Assembly: GCF_001306175.1 (NCBI RefSeq)
Contig: NZ_LGKN01000006.1
Span: forward strand, 310,001-374,000
Source: Ardenticatena maritima
GTDB taxonomy: Bacteria; Chloroflexota; Anaerolineae; Ardenticatenales; Ardenticatenaceae
Reading direction: 5' to 3'
DNA length: 64,000 nucleotides
In this document: in pieces, positions 58,197-64,000 of the stretch
Numbering within the stretch: position 1 is the first letter of the stretch
Layout of the letters: each line of letters begins with the position of its first letter
Position numbers and translations under genes: made by a program
Notes under the pieces: generated by a model
The model's input: the letters and a program-made list of their open reading frames with translations, nothing else
The model's database searches: none
What the model was told of the DNA's origin: nothing

Positions 58197-59084
58197 CTAC
58201 GCGTCTCCATACCAGGCGTTCAACACGTAAATCGCCTGCGCCGTCAACCAGCGGCTGAACGCGCCTTCGGCTTCCAGCGGGGCGGCGGCGGCTTCGTAGC
58301 GGCTCGCGGCGAGATACCAGCCGGCGCGCGCATCGGCATGTTGCGCGGCTTCAATTGCCGCCACCCACGCACCCAGCCGCGCATCACGCACCCCCAGTTC
58401 CAGCAACACGCGCGTGGCAAACAGCAGGTCGGGCTGGTCGAAGATGGGCGCGCCAAAGCGCCGCCAGCGCGATGGCACATGCGCATCGAGTGCCAGCAAG
58501 GCGTCCGCCACCAACGCCACCAAATCGGCGGGCGGTGTTGCCAGCCATGTGAGCACATAGGCGGCTTGTGCGAGCCAGTCGGCGCGTTCAGCGGGAGACT
58601 GCGGCCAAGCGCGTTGGCGCAAGGTGGTGAACAGGTGCGCCAGCCGCATCTGCACACGTTCATCGGATTCAAAACCAAACGCCAGCGGCACAGAAAGCAC
58701 AAGGGCGTTCAGGTTGATGGGCGCATCATCGGGGATGGCGTCGGGGGGTGGCGCGTTGGTCAAAAGCCAGTCGGTCGCCGCCGCCAAATGCTCGTCGTAG
58801 CACCGCATCTCGAATTCGGCGAGCAGGCGCAAGCGCCAGAGCGGGGCGGTGTAGCGCGGTTCCCAGATGGGCGTCGCAGGCGGGGGTGTCTGTTCGTCAG
58901 GCAAGCGGGCAATCTGCGCACGCCCCCACGGCCAGGCGCACAGGGCGTTTTGGGCTTCGCGCAGAACGCGGCTCGGTCGTTCGCGCCCAATCAGGCGGCG
59001 CAGCATGAACACCCTCGCAGGCGGGTGTTCGTCATCCAATGGGTGGTAGAATGGTCGTCCGCGCAAGTGCGTCCACCAGGGCAT
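58197..59084 (-). CDS. Alpha-helical protein of unknown function
   Basis: The 295 residues are nearly all helical, rich in Trp, Arg, Ala and Leu, with no signal peptide or membrane helix. Regular hydrophobic helices such as LALDAHVPSRWRRFG and LLFATRVLLELGVRDARLGA suggest an alpha-solenoid or toroid fold, but I recognise no named family or catalytic residue. It lies between a glycosyltransferase and a secreted GH-like protein, hence may support glycan work. GGAGCACGAACC stands directly before the ATG, a convincing start. The DNA is very GC-rich. Confidence 0.7.
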   Translation of the reverse strand: MPWWTHLRGRPFYHPLDDEHPPARVFMLRRLIGRERPSRVLREAQNALCAWPWGRAQIARLPDEQTPPPATPIWEPRYTAPLWRLRLLAEFEMRCYDEHLAAATDWLLTNAPPPDAIPDDAPINLNALVLSVPLAFGFESDERVQMRLAHLFTTLRQRAWPQSPAERADWLAQAAYVLTWLATPPADLVALVADALLALDAHVPSRWRRFGAPIFDQPDLLFATRVLLELGVRDARLGAWVAAIEAAQHADARAGWYLAASRYEAAAAPLEAEGAFSRWLTAQAIYVLNAWYGDA

Positions 59085-59151
59085 GGTTCGTGCTCCGCAG
59101 TTGGTTGGGTTCGGCGCAAGACCTTACCGCGATTTGCGTTTCGAGCAAACG

Positions 59152-61446
59152 CTAGCGCACCACCAGCGGCAAGAAGTGGTGTTGCGGACGCACGTTTTCG
59201 CCCACCCACAGCCAATCAATTTGCACGAGTGTGCCGACATCGGGGGCGGAAACACTGAGAAGCAGAGGCGTCCCACGCCACGCGCTCAACGGGTGCACGA
59301 TTGTGCGCCATTCCCCCGCTGTTCCGCTTCCTTCAAACACCACCACAGGCGCACGGCGCACCCCATCAAGCGGCAAAATGCTGACACGCACACGCCCGCG
59401 CTCACTGCGATAGCGCATGCGCAACAGCGGTTCGTGCGCCTCGGCGGGAATGGTCAGCCGCTGTCCGATACTGCTTCCCCCCGGCATGTGGAGCACCATG
59501 CCCACGTTGGGCACGCGCAGGCGATAGGGGCGGTCAGTAGAAGCGGTCCAGGCGTCGTCGGGATGCTCGAAATCGCTATCGCGCAGCCAGCCCCCTTTGA
59601 GGGGCGGGGTGAGAGCGCCCAGGTCGGTTGTTTGCCCATTTTCAAGCGTGAGCACGCGCCGCACACCCAATGAAGGCGCTTCAAGCAGATGACGACCGGC
59701 GGGCACGGTATCGAAGGCAAACGTGCCGTTGGCGTCGGTGAGCGTGCAGGCGGTGCGCAGGCAAACGGGTTCATGCGGGAGCGGGCGGTCGGCAAAATCA
59801 ACCAGGCGACCAAAGAGACGCGCGCCGATGAAGGTTTCTGCCATGGGGGTATCGTTGGGTGGCACAAGCGAGCGGTTGCCGTTGGCGTCCACCGCCATCA
59901 CGCGGAAGCCGTAGCGGTGCCCCGATTCGCCGCGCACGACGGCGCGCGGTTCGGTGGTGCTGGTGTAGCGCACCCACGCGCCGTCGTCGGCGCGCACTTC
60001 CACCTCGTAAGCGACAATGGGCACATTGCCGGGATGCGACGCATGCCAGGTCAGTGTGATGGCGGTCGAGGCGCTGAGCGCGGGCAACGGCTGCATTTCC
60101 ACCAGGGGGCGGCTGGGGTCGGGGGCGCGTTCAACCAAAAAGAGCGGCGAGCCGCCGATGGTGGGCTGGCTTTCTTCGGGCAAGGCGGTAGCGGCGTCGA
60201 ATGTGAGCAGGTAGCCCGCCCCAGGTTGCGCCGTCAGGCGGAGTTCGCGCCCGTCGGGGGTGCTGAGGGTGGCTTGCGCCGCGACAGCAGGCACCCACAC
60301 AGCGACGGGCTGGGGGGCGGTGTTCCAGATGACGCGGATATGCTCATCGTTGCCGCGCCGAAAGGTGGTGATGAGCAAATCGCCCACTTGTTCACGCGAG
60401 ACAAAGCGCGCATGGCTGAGCCAGCGGGCGGTGGTCGCGTAGGCGGTGTAGCCGGGGCGAATGACGCCGTCGTTGCTCACCAGGCCAAAACGCTCGTCCA
60501 TGTCCGAATCATCAAGCCGAAAGACAAACACCCGTTCGACGCCCGCCGCGAAGGCGTTGGTGAAGGCTTGCACAATGAAGGCGGCTTGTTGGGCGGGCGT
60601 TCCGTAGCCGCGCATGGGCGTAACGGGATGCCCGCCAATCCCCCAGACCGGCAAGTTGGTTTCATTCACCCAGATGGGTTTGTCGCCCATGCCATACCGT
60701 GCCAGCAGGTCGCGCACCCATTCTGTGCGGGTTGTCAGATTGTCGGGGTGGGTGTACCAGTGCCAGGCGGAAATGTCGAAGAAGAAGCCATTTTGGGCGG
60801 CGTCGGGCATGGTGTGCAGGGCTTGCAACACCCCTTCGGCAAAGCCCGGATTCACCCAGTGCGCCATGCCCGCCATGATGATTGTGGCGTTGGGGTCGGC
60901 GGCGCGGATGGCGCGGGCGGCGACCGCCAGCAGTTGGGCGTACTGGGCGGGCGAACCGTCCCAATAGATGGCGAGGTCGGGCTCGTTGAAGATTTCATAC
61001 GACGCGACTTGTCCCCGATAGCGTTCGGCGACGGCAAAAACGAACCGCCCCCAGAAGTTCGCGGGGTCGTCCCAGGGGCGGTCGAGATTGTTCGGCACCC
61101 ACTTGTAGCCCACCAGCCGCGCCCAGGGGGGCGGCGCATGCACAATCACGCTCACCTCGAAGCCGGCGTTGCGGTAGGCGCGGATGGCGGCGTCGGTTTC
61201 GCGCCAGTCAAACAGACCGGGCGCCGGCTCGACGTCCCACCAGTTCACCTGATAGCGGATTGTGCGCGCCCCGGCGGCATACGCCAGCCCCAGCCAGGGC
61301 TCGCGGGGCGGCACAAGCACCAACCCAAAACGGGGGTCGCCGTCGGCGGGGGCTTGGGCGGCGACGGGTGCGGCGGCGTCGCGCCCCAGCAGGAAGAAGC
61401 AGACCAGCGCCGACGCCAACAAGTGGGCGAAGCGTCGCATGGGCAT
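59152..61446 (-). CDS. Secreted clan-A glycoside hydrolase-like multidomain protein
   Basis: A 764-residue protein. Signal peptide 1-31 ends at AAQA. Residues 38-385 form a TIM barrel with two acidic candidates: Glu155 in IFNEPDL (acid/base) and Glu262 in WVNETNL (nucleophile), as in GH5/GH39-type clan A. From about 450 comes a fibronectin-III-like domain, then a carboxypeptidase-regulatory-like one (LTDANGTFAFDTVPAGRHLL) and a C-terminal carbohydrate-binding-like beta domain. It is probably exported and attacks or remodels a polysaccharide. The start at 61446 shares a base with the previous stop (TGATG); an ATG two codons later is possible. Confidence 0.82.
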   Translation of the reverse strand: MPMRRFAHLLASALVCFFLLGRDAAAPVAAQAPADGDPRFGLVLVPPREPWLGLAYAAGARTIRYQVNWWDVEPAPGLFDWRETDAAIRAYRNAGFEVSVIVHAPPPWARLVGYKWVPNNLDRPWDDPANFWGRFVFAVAERYRGQVASYEIFNEPDLAIYWDGSPAQYAQLLAVAARAIRAADPNATIIMAGMAHWVNPGFAEGVLQALHTMPDAAQNGFFFDISAWHWYTHPDNLTTRTEWVRDLLARYGMGDKPIWVNETNLPVWGIGGHPVTPMRGYGTPAQQAAFIVQAFTNAFAAGVERVFVFRLDDSDMDERFGLVSNDGVIRPGYTAYATTARWLSHARFVSREQVGDLLITTFRRGNDEHIRVIWNTAPQPVAVWVPAVAAQATLSTPDGRELRLTAQPGAGYLLTFDAATALPEESQPTIGGSPLFLVERAPDPSRPLVEMQPLPALSASTAITLTWHASHPGNVPIVAYEVEVRADDGAWVRYTSTTEPRAVVRGESGHRYGFRVMAVDANGNRSLVPPNDTPMAETFIGARLFGRLVDFADRPLPHEPVCLRTACTLTDANGTFAFDTVPAGRHLLEAPSLGVRRVLTLENGQTTDLGALTPPLKGGWLRDSDFEHPDDAWTASTDRPYRLRVPNVGMVLHMPGGSSIGQRLTIPAEAHEPLLRMRYRSERGRVRVSILPLDGVRRAPVVVFEGSGTAGEWRTIVHPLSAWRGTPLLLSVSAPDVGTLVQIDWLWVGENVRPQHHFLPLVVR

Positions 61447-61856
61447 CAGGCGTCCGGTTTCTTCTCGCACAATTCAATCAGCACGCCGTGCGCGCTTTTG
61501 GGGTGAATGAACGCCAGGCGTTTGCCTTTGGCGCCAATGCGCGGCGTTTCGTCAATCAGTTGCAAACCGCGCGCCTGGCATTCGGCCAGCGCCGCTTCCA
61601 AATCCGGCACGGCAAAGCAGATGTGGTGCATCCCTGGTCCACGTTTTTGCAGGAACTTGCCCACCGGTGTTTCCTCGCCGAGCGGCACCAGCAACTCAAT
61701 GTCGGCGTTGCCGCCATGCAGAAAGAGAACGCGCGTGCCTTGTTCGGGCACAGTTTCATCGTGCGTCACGGTCAAGCCCAGGATGTCGCGCCAGATGTGC
61801 AGGGCTTCGTCCAGGTCGGCAACCGCCAGGCCAATGTGGTCAATGTGGTCGAGCAT
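61446..61856 (-). CDS. mce: Methylmalonyl-CoA epimerase
   Basis: A 136-residue vicinal-oxygen-chelate protein. HIDHIGLAVADLDEAL opens the first half, MHHICFAVPDLEAALAE the second, and IELLVPLGE and the C-terminal HGVLIELCEKK carry conserved glutamates; histidines in DHIG and MHHI are the expected metal ligands. It interconverts D- and L-methylmalonyl-CoA in propionate metabolism. Mutase genes are not present in the window. I choose the ATG at 61856, placed 9 bases after GGAGG; two more ATGs lie upstream but too close to the ribosome site. Confidence 0.88.
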   Translation of the reverse strand: MLDHIDHIGLAVADLDEALHIWRDILGLTVTHDETVPEQGTRVLFLHGGNADIELLVPLGEETPVGKFLQKRGPGMHHICFAVPDLEAALAECQARGLQLIDETPRIGAKGKRLAFIHPKSAHGVLIELCEKKPDA

Positions 61857-61880
61857 GTGCATCATCCTCCGAAGTTGGTT

Positions 61881-62543
61881 TCAAATGCCGATGTGCGGCA
61901 CAAGCACCTGTATGGCTTCTTCCGGCGTCGGTGTCAAGACGTAGGCGTCCTGGATATCATCGTACTGGATGAGCAGTTCATACGGGTCGCGCAAGCGTTC
62001 GCGCACCTGCTCTAGAATGCGTTGCAGGTGGGGGCGCACGTCGTCGGGTGAACGGTTCGCCCATAACTGGTTGACCAGGTGCGGCACTGGAACGGGAACA
62101 CCACGCTGTTCCCACAACGCGCGCAACGTCTTCACTTGGAGCGGGGTCAGTGGTGGAATAAGCGGCTCGCCGTTGAGCAGAACGCGCCCGCGCACCGCGT
62201 CAAAGTGCATCTCCGGCAATGGCAATGCCGGCACGGGCAATTGCTTTTGCGGGTCGAATACAAGGAAATAGGTGCGCCCAATGCGCACCGTATCGCCATG
62301 CTGCAACGGCGCTTCCTGGTCCACGCGGGTTTCGTTGCGCCAAGTGCCGTTGGCGCTCCCCAGGTCGCGCACAATCCACCCACCCGCGCCGTCGGGTTCA
62401 AGCCAGCAATGTTGGCGCGAGACAAAGCGTTCACCAATGACGATATCACTTTGGGGGTCGCGTCCAATCAGCCAGGGGCGCGCGTCCAGAACAAACGTGC
62501 GCGCCCGCAACGGTGGGTTGAGTCCGACAAGTACAAGTGGCAT
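61881..62543 (-). CDS. FHA domain joined to a winged-helix domain
   Basis: A 220-residue cytoplasmic protein. Residues 1-95 form an FHA domain that binds phosphothreonine: WLIGRDPQSDIVIG, VSRQH and DLGSANGTW are the classic motifs. About 115-210 form an OmpR/PhoB-like winged helix with LTPLQVKTLRALWEQRGV and HLVNQLWA. EmbR of mycobacteria has the opposite order (winged helix, BTAD, FHA). I infer that a Ser/Thr kinase signal controls DNA binding. It precedes the epimerase gene by 24 bases, is divergent from the Wzz-like gene and may control it. CAGGAAACAGCC precedes the ATG. Confidence 0.82.
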   Translation of the reverse strand: MPLVLVGLNPPLRARTFVLDARPWLIGRDPQSDIVIGERFVSRQHCWLEPDGAGGWIVRDLGSANGTWRNETRVDQEAPLQHGDTVRIGRTYFLVFDPQKQLPVPALPLPEMHFDAVRGRVLLNGEPLIPPLTPLQVKTLRALWEQRGVPVPVPHLVNQLWANRSPDDVRPHLQRILEQVRERLRDPYELLIQYDDIQDAYVLTPTPEEAIQVLVPHIGI

Positions 62544-62601
62544 GGCTGTTTCCTGTCTCTTTCAATGGCTGATGAACACAAACGCGACATTTGTTTTCAT
62601 A

Positions 62602-62610
62602 AGTATAGCA
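62602..62610 (-). promoter_or_regulatory. Extended -10 promoter of the FHA gene
   Basis: The minus strand reads TGCTATACT, a TATACT box with the TG of an extended -10 one base upstream, about 60 bases before the FHA start. The -35 region is weak, as expected for this type. Confidence 0.5.
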
Positions 62611-62642
62611 CAATCCGCCGATTTGCACGCCCCAAGGGAAAG

Positions 62643-62660
62643 CGCCAAATCAAATTGGCG
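62643..62660. promoter_or_regulatory. Inverted repeat over the -35 box of the Wzz-like gene
   Basis: CGCCAA and TTGGCG are perfect 6-base inverted repeats with 6 bases between, and the right arm includes the -35 box at 62655. It is a candidate operator, possibly for the divergently encoded FHA-winged-helix protein. Confidence 0.45.
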
Positions 62661-62683
62661 TGTCTTCTTGCCCGTGCTAGAAT
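62655..62683 (+). promoter_or_regulatory. Promoter of the Wzz-like/CpsD-like operon
   Basis: TTGGCG at 62655-62660 and TAGAAT at 62678-62683, exactly 17 bases apart, about 88 bases upstream of the Wzz-like gene. Confidence 0.6.
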
Positions 62684-62770
62684 GTGCGCGCACGGCGAGC
62701 CGCAAGGCCCGCCCTTTTCTTGCCAGACCCCAACGCATCGCGTGGGGAACGCACAAGGAGGATGTTTGGT

Positions 62771-63493
62771 ATGGAATGGCGAGATTATTGGCGCATCATC
62801 GTGCGGCGCGGCTGGATTGTCGTCTTGCTGGCGCTGCTGACGGGGGGCGCCGCTTACATGATGAGCAAAGCGCAAACACCGCAATACCGTTCGTCGGTGC
62901 GGATTAGCGTTATGCCGGCGCGCCTTGACTGGGGCTTGCAGCAGACGGTCAAGCAGGTGATGCGCAACTACGCCCAACGCATCAAATCGGTGCAAATGGC
63001 GCAGACGGTTGCCGCCGAGCACCAATTAGACCTTTCGCCCTACGACCTGGCGGCAAAAATCACCGTCAGCCCCATCGAGTCGGACTTGCTGTTGCAGGTG
63101 GATGTGGTGGACACCGACCCGATGATGACGCAGAAGATTGCCAACGCGGTCGCCGAGGAGTTTGTGGCTGAAATCAAAGCCTTCAACCAGGAACAGCGCA
63201 AAGAAGACCGCGTGGATGTTTCCATTCTGGAATACGCCGGACCCGGCACACTCTTCCGCCCACGCCCCACCATCAACGCGATTGCCGGGGCGTTGCTGGG
63301 GGTTGTCATTGGCGGCTTGATTGTGCTGGCGCTCGAATTCATGGACAACACCATCAAGACCAGTGAGGACATCAAGCGCTATGTGGGCGCCAACGTCATG
63401 GTGCTGGGGAAAATTCCCCCCGCGGCTGACTTGCACGCCGTCAGCGAGCATGCGCCCCGCGCAACACGCCGACCCGCGTTGCGGCGATCCTGA
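62771..63493 (+). CDS. Wzz-type polysaccharide chain-length/co-polymerase protein
   Basis: A 240-residue membrane protein with two membrane helices: WIVVLLALLTGGAAYMM near 19-36 and AGALLGVVIGGLIVLALEF near 177-197. Between them is an external alpha/beta domain (SSVRISVMPARLDWGLQ, AVAEEFVAEIKAFN). After the second helix comes TIKTSEDIKRYVG, typical for Wzz/Wzc-like proteins. It would set chain length or assist export of a polysaccharide. AGGAGG lies 9 bases before the ATG. A CpsD-like gene follows 23 bases later. Confidence 0.86.
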   Translation: MEWRDYWRIIVRRGWIVVLLALLTGGAAYMMSKAQTPQYRSSVRISVMPARLDWGLQQTVKQVMRNYAQRIKSVQMAQTVAAEHQLDLSPYDLAAKITVSPIESDLLLQVDVVDTDPMMTQKIANAVAEEFVAEIKAFNQEQRKEDRVDVSILEYAGPGTLFRPRPTINAIAGALLGVVIGGLIVLALEFMDNTIKTSEDIKRYVGANVMVLGKIPPAADLHAVSEHAPRATRRPALRRS

Positions 63494-63516
63494 TACTCGA
63501 CAAGAGGTGATGATTG

Positions 63517-64000
63517 ATGAGTACACGCACGTCTTCGCTCAATCTCGTAACCGTCAAAGAACCGAACTCCGCGGCGGCGGAAGCCTATCGGCGGTTGCGT
63601 ACCAATCTGGAATTTGCCGCTCTGACGGGCAAGATTGAAACGCTGGTTGTCGCGGCGCCCGGTCCCGGTGAAGGCGCCACCATCACGGCGGCGAATCTGG
63701 CGGTGGTGCTGGCGCAAGCCAACAAGCGCGTCATTCTGGTGGACGCCGATTTGCGCCACCCCAGCCTACACACCATCTTTGGGCTCCCGCTTGAACCGGG
63801 GCTGACCGACATGATGCGCCGCCCCGAACTGCTGGATGAACCGCCGCTTCAACCCACCGGCGTGGAAGGGTTGTGGGTGCTAACCAGCGGCGGCACGCCG
63901 CCCAACCCCGCCGAATTGATTGCCTCGCCCCAAATGCGCGCCATCATCGAAGCCTTGCGCGAACGCGCCGACATGGTGATTTTCGACGCGCCGCCCGTCG
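63517..64000 (+). CDS. CpsD/BY-kinase-like protein with altered Walker A, 3' end outside window
   Basis: At least 161 residues of a P-loop protein of the bacterial tyrosine-kinase type: PNSAAAEAYRRLRTNLEF is the family start, ILVDADLRHPSLH the Walker A' and MVIFDAPPV the Walker B, cut by the window edge. The Walker A, normally GPGEGKST, reads GPGEGATIT, so the essential lysine is alanine. The partner is the Wzz-like protein encoded just before. Whether it still phosphorylates itself is doubtful. AGAGGTG is 7 bases before the ATG. Confidence 0.85.
   Translation, partial: MSTRTSSLNLVTVKEPNSAAAEAYRRLRTNLEFAALTGKIETLVVAAPGPGEGATITAANLAVVLAQANKRVILVDADLRHPSLHTIFGLPLEPGLTDMMRRPELLDEPPLQPTGVEGLWVLTSGGTPPNPAELIASPQMRAIIEALRERADMVIFDAPPV

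Noticed and set aside
59689-61506. A 605-codon plus-strand open frame opposite the secreted hydrolase gene
   Set aside because: It is antisense to a gene with a signal peptide and catalytic glutamates, and it shows no domain.
1-64000. Search for tRNA or rRNA genes, CRISPR arrays, insertion sequences, phage genes and riboswitches
   Set aside because: I found no cloverleaf-like genes, no regularly spaced repeats, no transposase or integrase and no convincing riboswitch; all gaps are short and hold promoters, hairpins or nothing clear.

Overview
The window is GC-rich, gene-dense DNA from a bacterium that I place tentatively in the Chloroflexota (Anaerolineae/Ardenticatenia-like). This rests on the mix of families (a DUF4015 secreted protein, many family-4 glycosyltransferases, an ABC_ATPase-family protein, sugar ABC systems without a dedicated ATPase, no lipid A genes) and on good Shine-Dalgarno sites. 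It is an inference; no rRNA or other marker gene is present. There are about 57 protein genes, two of them cut by the window edges. I see no tRNA, rRNA, CRISPR array, insertion sequence or phage. No gap between genes exceeds 300 bases; the largest (about 270, 230 and 230 bases) are promoter regions.

Layout. 1-4.6 kb: the end of a glycerophosphodiesterase gene, then a minus-strand aidB-like/mutY/MBL group. 4.7-11.3 kb: a six-gene, fully overlapping minus-strand polysaccharide operon (Wzt-type ABC ATPase, glycosyltransferases, a coiled-coil protein). 11.4-14 kb: a PerR-like Fur-family regulator overlapping a P1B-4 metal-efflux ATPase. 14-26.8 kb: mostly housekeeping and membrane genes (DUF4015, EamA transporter, secG, an anchored peptide-binding protein, DUF92, the rimI/tsaB/tsaE group, a HIT hydrolase, a GH36 alpha-galactosidase). 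26.8-31.5 kb: MoxR, DUF58, MarC and an ABC_ATPase protein. 31.6-40.4 kb: a seven-gene minus-strand sugar operon (LacI regulator, binding protein, two permeases, HAD phosphatase, FGGY kinase, GH42 beta-galactosidase) ending at a clear terminator. 40.6-42.4 kb: typA. 42.4-50.8 kb: a visibly more AT-rich plus-strand glycan and surface cluster (glycosyltransferases, methyltransferases, a flippase-like membrane protein, a four-repeat exported protein, a lipoprotein).

50.8-57.1 kb is the most remarkable part. A xylose-type ABC importer (XylF-like binding protein, one short canonical ATPase, XylH-like permease) sits beside a soluble protein in which a degenerate paralogue of that same ATPase is fused to a NarL-type histidine kinase. 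A response regulator with the unusual order receiver-HTH-receiver is divergent from the importer genes. A perfect 7-2-7 inverted repeat, the geometry used by NarL-family regulators, lies in the divergent promoter region. I propose that the fused ATPase domain docks on the importer in place of one ATPase subunit, so that transport itself is the signal read by the kinase.

57-64 kb: a minus-strand group (glycosyltransferase, helical protein of unknown function, secreted GH-like multidomain protein, methylmalonyl-CoA epimerase, FHA-winged-helix regulator), then a plus-strand Wzz-like gene and a CpsD-like gene, cut by the window end, whose Walker A lysine is replaced by alanine.
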